Shown: one piece after another, positions 12,912 to 22,084 of the stretch | Position numbering within the stretch: position 1 is the first letter of the stretch | Layout: each line of letters starts with the position of its first letter | Assembly (NCBI GenBank): GCA_004114245.1 | Contig: QZWS01000073.1 | Coordinates: forward strand, 1-29,782 | DNA from: Zoopage sp. CT-All | Taxonomy: Eukaryota; Zoopagomycota; Zoopagomycetes; Zoopagales; Zoopagaceae | Direction: 5' to 3' | Length of the DNA stretch: 29,782 bases | Notes under the pieces: generated by a model | Database searches by the model: none | What the model was told of the DNA's origin: nothing | Seen by the model: the letters and a program-made list of their open reading frames with translations, nothing else | Translations under genes and position numbers: made by a program

Positions 12912-14710
12912 CTACTCAAGCTTTTGCAACTCGGCCATGACCAGCTCGTACACAAAAAAGGTGACAGCATTCACTGGGAATGCACGAAGCAAAGCCGGCG
13001 TTGCACCCCTCATGAAGACGCTCATGCCTTCGCTTCTGTAGGACCGGATAGCACAGTCAACCATGCCCTTGTAAGGCGCCACCGCCGGTACTTGGGAATG
13101 TCCCTGTCTGCTTGTTTGATGCACAAGTCCACGCGCATCCACATGACTCTTTGACAAGAGGCCGGTCGTGGCCGTTGGGGTGAGGCCACTGTTGGCAATT
13201 GGTAGTGCTCGTGTGGTGCTAAATGGATCTGTTGTGATGAGGTGGGGTTGTGTTTGCAGTCGTGTCTTGATCACATCTATTGTTCAGTGATAACAGGTAC
13301 ATATGTGGTGTCAATAGAGTGAAAGAAACGTCGCTGTTGTAGCCATTCACTCTCAATGCCAATTAAAAGGTTTACCTAGTGGGTATATGCTTGCCCAGGA
13401 TAACGTGCCAGCAAGTCCTCCAGCAAAAAGTAGTTTCCATGTGTTAATGCCGCCTGTTTCCCCTGGTGGGATTTCCAGAGCTCTCTTCAGTCCTTCGTAC
13501 GACCTGCAGGTGGAACCCAAAAAAAAAGAAAGAAAAACAAAAAACGTGTGCAGGTCCACATTAGCAAAACGATTATCAAAGTGACACAGAAAGGCACAAA
13601 GGGATTTGCAAGGATCGCTTACAAAAAGTAGACACCGTATCCTGGGGCATCTCGCAAGATGGTCACCCATCCTCCTTGATAGAGGCCCTTGAACCCAAAC
13701 CGCCTGACAACATCCTTTGTAACCTGCCAGGAGCCCGATTCGCTGAGGATGGCCCTTTGGACTGCAGCAGATGAGTTGGGGTCTAGCCGAGAAGCAATGA
13801 CCTGTGCCCTGCACTTGACGAGCTCTGTCGGGGTACTGACCAAAAAACAAGCTACACCAGCCACAAATCCAGCTGTGAACACATGTGATAGCGGCTGAAA
13901 GGCTTCTCCTGCACTGGCGTAAAACGTTGAAGGGTCTGTGGGGGAAGGTGGGGAGAGTGTCCCAAGCAATCTCATGGAGGCCGAGTATGAAGCGAAGAGA
14001 ATTGAGTTCAGTCCTGCCAACCCGACAATTGGTGATGTGATGCCCTTGAATAACGATTTGACCTACAGGAACATATCATGAGTAAAAGGTTGAATCCTAT
14101 GGCTCACGTTCTTGAGAATAAAGCAGAGAACTTACTCCTTCGTTCTGGACCATGGTCGAAAGACTATGCTTATTAGATGCTATGTTGCTAGCGGCCCCAG
14201 CTTTCTCACCCTGGGCTTGAAGTCTGACCTATATTAATGGAGACGATCAGTACGGTAAGAGGATATGGCAACATTGACACACTGATCGATATAGCATGTG
14301 CCTCTCACCTTCAGGACGTCCAAGGGGCTGCCAATGATAAGTCCGGCCACTCCACTGATGTAGCCTAAGAATCCATGTGGAGGGGACAAAGGGTTGGTTA
14401 AACACAAGCAATGATATTTTTCCCACATGGCAAGAGAACAAACCGCAATCCGCACGGGTGGGCCGGCAAAGACGAAAATGGAGATCATTTCCCACATGAA
14501 AAAGGGGGGACAAAGGACAGCGTAGAAAGCACACACATGTGTATGCACAGGGACCGTTCCTATAAAGTCACTTGCCTGCAATGAAATCATTGACGCTGCT
14601 AGCTATGAAGTGAAGCGGACATATAGGGCAGGGTTAGGGGAAAGAACATATGCACTTGCAAGACAAATGGCCAGTAAGACCTCGAGAGCAAACTGTGCAT
14701 TTGTACCCAT
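12912..14710 (-). CDS. Mitochondrial carrier family (SLC25) transporter
   Basis: Exons (minus) 14707-14710, 14576-14602, 14309-14364, 14136-14228, 13623-14062, 13376-13503 and 12912-13276 give 370 residues. All three carrier repeats are present: SPLDVLKVRLQ (from 23), STPTELVKCRAQ (from 136) and YPLDVIKTRLQT (from 247), each with the Pro-x-[Asp/Glu]-x-x-Lys gate motif. GLYQGGWVTILRD and GVYFLSYE are typical second-repeat sequences. Such proteins exchange metabolites across the inner mitochondrial membrane. The TPTELVK motif resembles the carnitine/basic-amino-acid branch (SLC25A29/45/48-like), so the substrate may be acylcarnitine or a basic amino acid, but this is weakly supported. The loop in repeat three (about 264-300) is longer than usual. 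The start exon contributes only ATGG, and the second intron appears to be GC-AG (GCAG|GCAAGT). The N-terminal ten residues are the least sure. Confidence 0.85.
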
Positions 14711-15284
14711 TGCTTGAGGTAAAGGTGGGGAGTGAGAGCTTTGGTGAAGACGGGAAACGTTCAACAGGAGCGCAGGAGAGTAGAGAGTGGAAGGTGGAGA
14801 GAGTGCTATTGAATGAAGGAACGAAGAAGTGAAAGAATGAAGGAATGAATGAGAGACAAAGGCGAGACTTTGGAGTAGGGAATTGCAGCCCAAATGACGG
14901 GCAAGAAGGGTAGAGTGGACCTGTTCCTGGGTTCAAAGTCGGAGTGATCCGATTGCTCGACCGTTCAATTGCCGCCAACTTTTACTTTACCTTTTTTTTT
15001 TTTTTTTTTTTGCACTCGCTCATTCCAGCGCACTGATCATAGACCCTCACCCTCCACCTGTAAAGTGACGCATAGCTTTTCTCAAATACTATAATGCACG
15101 AGGCCGGTGGTCTTCTCCACCCTTGAACTCGATTCGTCGTCCAGGCCTCCGAGCAGCTCTGGCCGAGCAGGCTCGATCGATCTTTGGCCGAGATAATTTT
15201 TGAGTGGCTTGATCCCATCGTTTTCTTAAACCACCCACCGCCAACTTATTTCGACCACAAACGAACAACGATCGTTGCTTGCAC
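14711..15284. promoter_or_regulatory. Divergent promoter region with a T19 tract
   Basis: The region lies between the carrier start (minus) and SEN54 start (plus). It contains a run of about 19 T residues at 14993-15011, a nucleosome-excluding type of tract, and purine-rich direct repeats around 14810-14850 (variants of GAAGGAAtGAA). No gene is evident. Confidence 0.45.
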
Positions 15285-16882
15285 ATGGACGCAGCAGACC
15301 AGGACGACAATGACCAGCAACCTGACTTCCGTCTGCTCTTGACAAATGCACGAGGGTAAGAAAAAGGAAACAGCAAGTGAAAAGGATCAGCTTTTTGTTC
15401 AACCCTAAACACATGCACCAAGGCATTCAACACCTTCTACATGTCTAAACGTCTTATTTCACTCTCGGACTCAGCCACTCCTCTTCACAGGCACTGCCAA
15501 GCAAAGAAGCAAAGTCGACACAGCAGCCCACTACAGTTCTGGAGGAGCAACTCGATGCCTACTTCCAAATTATAACAGAGGAGCGCCGCGGTGCAGAGTG
15601 AGTGAAATCTTGCCTCAAATTCAGCTGCGGCTACAGTGGTGTCTACACAGCCACTCACATAGCTTCCATTTGTGCTGTGCTGTGTTTAGGCGGACGTTTT
15701 CCCGCGCAGTCTTTGAGTCCGATCTGGGTCTGTTCAGGTTGACAGTTAACAAAGGAACACACTTTGTGAGCATGGGACATACCCTCCGCGGTCAAATATA
15801 TCTATACCCCGAAGAGGCGCTCTATCTGGTAGATCGTGGATCTCTTCAAGCTGTGCATCTTGGCCTTGACATGACTGTCCAGGAGATGTGGAATGTCTAT
15901 TTCACCTACGCTCACGTCTCTCACCAGGACCAGGATTCACAGTGTGCGCATGAACAGGACAGTACTATTGCCATGGACCGGTACCTTGTGTACGCATACC
16001 TGAAGCGGCTGGGCTTTGTCGTGATTCGGCCAGGAATATATACCCAGGACTCTGAAGCTCAAACACGGCGGCAAGCCTCTGCTACTTCGAGCAGTGCCTT
16101 TTTGAGACTATCTCACAATGCGTCGTTCTTTTCTGTTTTGAGCAAATGGGCCCTCGGAATATGGAGAAACACCACAAGAGCAATTGTTAGTCGCATTGGC
16201 ATATTTTTACAGCCATTCGATAGGGTTTGGACAAGGACTGTCAGAGGACCACTTGTAGCCCATGGTACCCGGCTGAACTATGGTATGATTCCTTTTGCTC
16301 TCCAATCTTTTTGCTCGGGTGAGGCCTCTTCGTATTTTTCAACTCACAGGTTAAGATGGCCGCATGTCAAACTGTAGATCAAATTCTGCAAAAGCTGCAA
16401 ATTATACCTGCAATTCGACTCGCACATCAAACTTATGGACGTGCCAACATCCAACAAGGAGGTGACCATCATACACATGGACGGACGAAACGGGATGTGG
16501 ATTTTGAGGTGTATAAGCCCGGAGGAGCGTTCAAGAAGCGGCAACCAGGTATTCCCGACTATCGCGTCGTCGTGACCAGGTATGTTGTGATCACTCACTG
16601 CAGGCGTGTAGAGCGGTGCTTTTGCCGTAAGGGCGAGATTCTAACAGCAAGTCGCGATGTAGATCGAGTGCCCCATTACCCTCTCTGAGCGATTTAAATG
16701 AATACATGGACGGTCAATTCGATCCCGTTTCAACATCCCCAGAAGGGAACGTCGCTCCTCTTGCGGCATCCGATAAAGGAAAAAAGTCGAAGGCACCAGA
16801 CTGGCCCAAAGTTCTCTTTGCAGTCGTGGATGGTGGCCAGGTCTCCTTCATGAACATGTTCAATATCAAAGCTGTTCCATGA
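15285..16882 (+). CDS. SEN54: tRNA-splicing endonuclease subunit SEN54
   Basis: Exons 15285-15355, 15475-15597, 15690-16282, 16378-16579 and 16663-16882 encode 402 residues. SEN54 is the structural partner of the catalytic subunit SEN2 in the heterotetramer that cuts introns from pre-tRNA. The N-terminal SEN54 domain is recognisable by the segment RTFSRAVFESDLG, the Gly/Lys-rich turn TVNKGTHFVSMGH and the hallmark YLYPEEALYLVDRGSL, followed by YLVYAYLKRLGFVVIRPG. The C-terminal part has FEVYKPGGAFKKRQPGIPDYRVVV, then LFAVVDGGQVSFMNMF, the usual end of the family. The acceptor after exon 3 (ACTGTAG, 16377) was preferred over CAG at 16349 because only it preserves phase, giving LNYDQILQKLQIIPAIR. 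It has no catalytic triad, as expected for this subunit. Confidence 0.9.
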
Positions 16883-16886
16883 GGAT

Positions 16887-16930
16887 AATAAAGGGTTGGG
16901 TAAAATACAACTACAAGTGGTGTTTTTATT
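16887..16930. terminator. Interlocked polyadenylation signals of SEN54 and the mitochondrial protein gene
   Basis: AATAAA (16887-16892, plus) begins only four bases after the SEN54 stop. The minus-strand AATAAAAACA (16930-16921) lies 57 bases after the stop of the convergent gene. The two transcripts almost certainly overlap at their 3' ends. The same minus-strand decamer recurs after the NDK gene (20870-20861). Confidence 0.5.
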
Positions 16931-16986
16931 TAGTTGTTCATAAATCATATCTTGATACTTTGGAAGGAGGGCGTGAGGAAGGCGGT

Positions 16987-18387
16987 TTACATTTCGCTCA
17001 AGTCGTTAACCCAAGTACGATCAAATGGGATGCGGAGCGAGAGATCGCCATAGGGCGACCATCGGCTCCAGCACGAGTCATTGTCGGTGTTTTTCTTGTG
17101 AACCAGCACCACCTGATCGCCCAACTTCATGCCCGGATGAGCAGCCTCAATCTCCTTGGCGGCACGATCGACAATTTGACCGAGAGCAAGGTATTTCTTG
17201 GCCCACTTCTGATTCATCATCTCCTCACCATCGACCTCCAAGTGGACTGTCAGATGGTCTCCATCGCGTTTGAGCTCAAAGTCCTCGACCGAACAGGACT
17301 TATCGTCACCATTGCGCTTGCTCTTGTTGCACTGCTTGAATCGACGCTTTCTACCCTCAACATCGTCTTCATCGTGGAGCTTGTCAAGGAACTTCATGAC
17401 CTTGTATTTACGATCACTGTGGTCGTTGGGGTCGAAGACGGCCATGCGGATATCGACCTTATCCAGGCTCTTTGGATCACCCATCTCGGGGAACGTCCAC
17501 CGAAACCACTCGTCGTTCTTGGCGCTCTGGATCTCCCAGTTGGACCCAAGGGCACTGAGCGCGCTCGAGTTGTAACGGCCGCCCTTGGCATCTCGGTCCA
17601 AAATCTTCTTCAAGTCCTTGACAGTGTTGGCGGCGGGCATGGTCGTGCACCAGAACACGGCTGCGCCACCAACAGCCATGATGGGAAGAGCTACGTAGAG
17701 CAGCCGTCCCGTCAGCATCAATGCTCCGCCGACACCAGCGACTGTCAGTGGCACGAGAGCCAGGGTCTTGGAGGGCGCATCAAAGATCATCACCGCGGGC
17801 ACGGCGACCAGGACGGTCGAGAGGACCATCATACGGAACAGGAAACGGGCAGGTCTGCGACGGCGTATGTGGTGATGGTGATGGTAACCTCGGTGCCCGC
17901 ATCGTCGCCAGAAGTCATGCATGTGTTTATGGTGGTCGTTCATCATAGACTTGTGGCCGTGCAGGGCCTCGCGAGCTGCTTGAAAATGGGCCTCGTGCTC
18001 TGCACGCCAGGCTTTCCTCGAGAATCCGCGGACGGCCTGGCCTTGGACGAAAGGGGAGGCGGCAGTTTTATGAGCTTTTGTGAAGGGAGAGGAGGTCGGT
18101 GTGGTGAGACTGGGCTTGACAGCGGCAGCGGAGGAGGAGGAGGACGAGAAGAATCGGGAAGAGAGGGGCTGTTGTCTACCAAGACTGAACCGTGCACTGA
18201 CGGCCGCCTGGTGGAGAGAGAGCGGTGATGCAGCTGCAGGGCGGTTGCTGTGATGAGTGAAGAGACTGGATACCCTTGCGTTCGGAGTAGAAGGCGAGGA
18301 GGCGAATGTGCGCTTGGGCATAGCCCGGAGGAGTTTGGTCGCGTTGGCCAGTGAAACCAGGCGTGCCACGGGATTTGAGGCGAACAT
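16987..18387 (-). CDS. Mitochondrial membrane protein of unknown function, His-rich
   Basis: An intronless frame of 466 residues; I recognise no family. The N-terminus (MFASNPVARLVSLANATKLL) and the next 120 residues are rich in Arg, Ser and Ala with few acidic residues, typical of a mitochondrial presequence. A His-rich region follows (HDHHKH-type sequence, then RGYHHHHHIRRRR at about 164-176). Two or three hydrophobic segments come next, around 181-200 (VLSTVLVAVPAVMIF) and 207-245 (LALVPLTVAGVGGALML, then LLYVALPIMAVGGAAVFW). The C-terminal 200 residues look soluble and folded (DEWFRWTFPEMGDP, EDFELKRDGDHLTVHLEVDG). An inner-membrane protein with a globular tail is plausible, and the His cluster could bind metal; both are inference. 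A 449-codon open frame on the opposite strand is a by-product. Confidence 0.85.
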   Translation of the reverse strand: MFASNPVARLVSLANATKLLRAMPKRTFASSPSTPNARVSSLFTHHSNRPAAASPLSLHQAAVSARFSLGRQQPLSSRFFSSSSSSAAAVKPSLTTPTSSPFTKAHKTAASPFVQGQAVRGFSRKAWRAEHEAHFQAAREALHGHKSMMNDHHKHMHDFWRRCGHRGYHHHHHIRRRRPARFLFRMMVLSTVLVAVPAVMIFDAPSKTLALVPLTVAGVGGALMLTGRLLYVALPIMAVGGAAVFWCTTMPAANTVKDLKKILDRDAKGGRYNSSALSALGSNWEIQSAKNDEWFRWTFPEMGDPKSLDKVDIRMAVFDPNDHSDRKYKVMKFLDKLHDEDDVEGRKRRFKQCNKSKRNGDDKSCSVEDFELKRDGDHLTVHLEVDGEEMMNQKWAKKYLALGQIVDRAAKEIEAAHPGMKLGDQVVLVHKKNTDNDSCWSRWSPYGDLSLRIPFDRTWVNDLSEM

Positions 18388-18959
18388 TGATATCTGTGTT
18401 ATTGCTTTTTAGTTGATATTTCGTGTGGAGAGAAGGATAGGGTGTCTTTGCTGTTGCTGTTCTTTATGCTGTAATGGTTGAGGCCGATGAGGAATAGAGG
18501 CAAGGCGGTGGGAGTTCTCCGTCTTTATAGGTTTGACACTCAAAGTCAATTATTGCCATTTTGAGATGACCATACGCACAGAGACGTGTGTGCGTCAAAA
18601 AGGAAAATATGTGCCCTGAGAGCGCCTTGAATTGGTCATTTTGGCAGGGCACTTCTTTTTGCCGAGCTTTGGAACGGGTGAGCGGAAGCAAAGGCCTGGG
18701 CGCGCACTCTACGCAACCCTCAGGCATCCTGTGGCCGGTCTAGCGTTACTCTGTACGTCTAACAAGTGTCCATCGCGATGGAGCAAGGGGCACGTGATTT
18801 ACAGTTTCGCCCATTTTCCTCATTTTTTTTCCTTAATGCATCATCTCTCTCGTTCTCCATCGTTCCTCCAACTGCCCTCGTCCTATCACTCCTCTTAGTC
18901 TCTACGCTCCCAATCTATTTCCTGAACGCCGTTCCTCTACTACTGACGTCGTCTGCACC
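18388..18959 (+). promoter_or_regulatory. Divergent promoter region with CACGTG site upstream of BOS1
   Basis: The spacer separates the mitochondrial-protein gene (minus) and BOS1 (plus). CACGTGAT, an E-box of the bHLH type, is at 18791-18798, 169 bases before the BOS1 ATG. From about 18805 to 18955 the sequence is strongly pyrimidine-rich, like other leaders in this window. No gene is seen. Confidence 0.45.
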
Positions 18960-20459
18960 ATGAACTCGCTATACAACCATGCTTTGAAGCAGGTCAACGT
19001 TATACAACGACATCTCGAAAAGTTTGAAACGGGCGAGGATACCAGTGTTGCCCTTCAGGGTAAGCCTTTTGGATCGACCAATCTCTCTCTATTAGTTTCC
19101 AAGAACGCTAGTAGACTTCAGGATCAACTCGGGGACCTGAGAGCTAGCAGGAATGCAACGCATTTCGAGAAAACGATCAGACTATGAACGGTTTCTTTTC
19201 TTTCTTGGACTTGCCATTGTCATGGCAATGTGACAAGCCCTTATGAAGGCCATGCTTGGGGTTGGAATCTTTCAGGATGAGGCCAGGTCAACACTCTGGA
19301 TTTTAAGATAGGCTGCAGGACTCTTTTACAAAGCGTGCTCTCTTTCATCGCTTTGTCCAGATTTAGACAGGAGCGGGAAGGGCTGTGTTGCAAGACATGA
19401 GGAGCTCCTTTTCACCGTGCCACGTTGCAGCCTGGTGTCATTTTCGAACCTTTGAATGCAATATTTACGTTGAGAGCGCACATTATACTCCGGAAATATT
19501 TCGCCAACTATTGCTCCTTTATTATATCCTCGCCTTCAAGTTCTCACAGTAGTATTAACGGACCTCTATCCAACAAACTCTAGGCCAGATTACTGCTACC
19601 GTCAATGCCTTCAAGCGTTCGATCGATGACTACGATGCTATGGCTAAGAAGGAGATGATTGATGTCAAGCGAGAGAGAGCCTTCGCGTATGATCCACACT
19701 TCTGTCAAACTTATGCTGGATGCGTAACGAGTGCGATGATGGCCTGAGCGCTAACTCTTGGACTTTGTTTTCTTCGTTAGTCGTGTCACCAAATTCAGGG
19801 AAGACTATGAGACCTTCAACAGGAACTTTGCGCAGCTAAAGAGTCGAGAGGAACAGGTAAATTGCTTGGTTCCAGACAAGGCACACCTTGGCCAGTTCTC
19901 CTGGAATATCATTAGCAGGATTTAATGTCGATATCTTTGTTTTTCCCACACAGCTCTCTCATGGAAGGAATCGCACACAATTGCTGGAGCGAAGACAGTC
20001 GCGAGTGAACCCTCCTGTTGAACACCCATACCAAGCAACATCATCCTCTCCCTATCTGCAGCAGGCACATGCCTACAGAGAACGCGACTTTGTTCAAAAG
20101 ACTGGAATGCACTTGGACGATATGCTGTATCAAGGAAAGGCTGTACTCGATAATCTGTATCAGCAACACACATCGCTTAAAGTAAGGGAAAAAAGCGCTG
20201 TTACATACTTGCGGACCATCTACCTCAGAAAGAAAAAGAATTATTTGTACTCATGGTGCCCTTGTTTCTTTGTTTCGTCTCGATTCTGAACCGATAGTTG
20301 ACGCAGCGCAAGATGTTGGATGCTGCCAATACCCTCGGTTTGTCCCGCAACGTGATTCAATTGATCGAGCGCAGGAGTAGCGAAGACAAGTGGATCTTTT
20401 ACGCAGGCGTCATCATCACGCTCTTGGCCATGTGGGCCATCGTACACTATCTCACGTAA
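18960..20459 (+). CDS. BOS1: ER-Golgi Qb-SNARE Bos1/membrin
   Basis: Exons 18960-19059, 19584-19686, 19781-19856, 19954-20181 and 20307-20459 encode 219 residues, the usual size for Bos1/GOSR2. The protein works in fusion of COPII vesicles between the endoplasmic reticulum and Golgi as the Qb helix of the SNARE bundle. The N-terminal helix has MNSLYNHALKQVNVIQRHLE, followed by an Arg/Lys-rich linker. The SNARE helix runs from about 131 to 195 (HLDDMLYQGKAVLDNLYQQH, then KMLDAANTLGLSRNVIQLIE), ending in ERR. A single C-terminal membrane anchor follows (WIFYAGVIITLLAMWAIVHY). The ending is characteristic of membrin (LGLS, VIQLIERR). The first intron (524 nt) is much longer than the others. Confidence 0.9.
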
Positions 20460-20606
20460 AAGTGATTCAGATCGAAGAAAAATAACGACCCCAATATCAT
20501 AATATCGCCAACCCGACCGACCGCAGCGCCCGTTTTTTGGTGGGCAAAAAGTCGCCCGCATTGGTTTCGAAATTCGTTTTGCAAATAGCTATGCCTTCCT
20601 TGTACC

Positions 20607-20614
20607 AATAAAAA
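20607..20614 (+). terminator. BOS1 polyadenylation signal
   Basis: AATAAAAA lies about 150 bases after the BOS1 stop and upstream of the minisatellite. Confidence 0.5.
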
Positions 20615-20683
20615 TCTCATAATTTGCAGTGATAAAGTAATCGAGCGTTCTGCCACATAGCGTCGTGGGAACGCGTACTATGG

Positions 20684-20825
20684 TCAATCCGTATGTTTAT
20701 ATACATGCTTCCCATGGCATTAAAGTTGCCGTCAATCCGTATGTTTACTTCATGCTTCTCATGGCATGAAGTTGTCGTCGATCCATATGTTTATATACAT
20801 GCTTCACATGGCATTGAAGTTGCGG
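20684..20825. repeat. Three-copy minisatellite, unit 46-48 bp
   Basis: Three diverged tandem units start at 20684, 20732 and 20778. Each contains TC[AG]ATCC[AG]TATGTTTA, then CATGCTTC, CATGGCAT and AAGTTG. Units 1 and 3 share TATATACATGC while unit 2 has a 2-base deletion there. The array lies between the convergent BOS1 and NDK genes, beyond the BOS1 polyadenylation signal. Adjacent units without unique spacers rule out a CRISPR array. Confidence 0.85.
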
Positions 20826-20860
20826 ACGGGACCGAGCAGAACAAATATCTTCAAAAGAGT

Positions 20861-20870
20861 TGTTTTTATT
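20861..20870 (-). terminator. NDK polyadenylation signal
   Basis: The minus strand reads AATAAAAACA 50 bases after the stop. The same decamer follows the mitochondrial-protein gene. Confidence 0.5.
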
Positions 20871-20919
20871 TTAGTGCTGTCCAAGTTGTAGGAAAGAAGT
20901 CGGCAGATGCGATAAGCAT

Positions 20920-21764
20920 TTACTCGTAGATGAGCTTCTCCATGACACGGGTGTGGTTGATGACACCGTGGGGGAACCAGAGAGCAATCTCCTTCTCGGC
21001 GTTCTCGACAGAGTCGGAACCGTGGCACAAGTTGCGGCCGACATCAATGCAGAAGTCACCGCGGATGGTGCCGGGGAGGGAGGCCAAGGGGTTGGTCTCA
21101 CCGAGGAGGACACGGCCAGACTTGACAACACCCTTTCCGGACCAAACCATGGCGACCTAAGGCGTTTTTGAAAAGAGAAACGGTGTGCGGTTGTTAGAAA
21201 CAGAAACACCACACGGGATGACGCTCAGTAACTTCCACATCGGGTGCAAAAGTGACACATACAACGGGGCCGGAGGTCATGTAGTTCATGAGGCCACCGA
21301 AGAAGGGCTTGCTAGAGAGGTCAGCGTAGTGCTTCTCGAGGAGGGACTTCTCGGGCTAAAGAGCAGAAAAAAAAAAAGAAAAAAAAAAAAAAGGAGTTAG
21401 TATCTTGAAGGCGAAAAGGGATGTAATGACGTTGCCATAGGCATTGAACGTGGGAGAAAAAAAATATAGAGAAACGAGGTACAGGAAGAGCGGGATCAAA
21501 AAGAGTTACCTTCTTGAGCTCGAGGGCAAGGAGCTGGAAACCCTTGCTCTCGAAACGCTTGATGATCTCACCAACGAGACCGCGCTCGACACCGTCGGGC
21601 TTGACCTAATAGATTAGACGTGGAAGAAAAACCGCCACTCATCAACGTTAGTCAAACTTGTTTCAATATTCCGTGTCTTGTGAAAGTGACTCCCAGCACG
21701 CAAAAGGCCAAGAGGAGAGCAAGGGCAAAACAAGTACCATAATGTAAGTGCGTTCGTGAGCCAT
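20920..21764 (-). CDS. NDK1: Nucleoside diphosphate kinase
   Basis: Exons (minus) 21738-21764, 21510-21605, 21263-21355 and 20920-21156 encode 150 residues, the normal length. The enzyme moves the terminal phosphate between nucleoside triphosphates and diphosphates through a phospho-histidine. Seen in order: [18 protein letters not shown] (start and nucleotide-site Lys), [43 protein letters not shown], then the catalytic histidine in NLCHGSDS and the tail [12 protein letters not shown]. All introns are in phase 0. The second intron contains an A-rich run (21367-21392). The first exon carries only nine codons. Codon use is strongly biased to C-ending codons in exons 2-4, in keeping with high expression. 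Confidence 0.95.
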
Positions 21765-22084
21765 TGTAAATGTGATTTGGATTGGGGAAGGAAGTGTGAA
21801 GTAAAGAACAGAAAAGAGAAAAAAACACCAGAAGCAAAAAATAAATAAAGAGTCGCGCACGTGATCAGTTCGCCAATTTTTTTTTTTTTTTTTAATTTTG
21901 CGCGGGGAGAATGAAATAGGTATAGACGTGTACGGGTATAGATATAATTATCTACGGAGCATCAAGGATCAAAGGTCAGAAAGATCATGAGAACGACTCT
22001 ATTAAGATTTAGGCGCCTGCGATGCACATCGAACTTACAGGGAACCATGCAATCGCGCGTGTGGCCTGCACATAGAGGAAGCGA
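21765..22084 (-). promoter_or_regulatory. NDK promoter with CACGTG and poly(dA:dT) tract
   Basis: Upstream of the NDK start lie an E-box CACGTGAT (21858-21865) and, immediately beyond it, a run of 16 T residues (21878-21893). The remaining sequence to 22084 presumably includes the 3' end of the UPF0658 transcript, which is on the same strand. Confidence 0.5.

Noticed and set aside
14081-14105. Possible tRNA T-loop (GGTTGAATCC)
   Set aside because: It lies inside the carrier intron region with no acceptor stem, D-arm or A box around it. I found no tRNA anywhere in the window.
20684-20825. CRISPR-like array
   Set aside because: The units are directly adjacent, diverged, and have no unique spacers; the context is a fungal nuclear genome.
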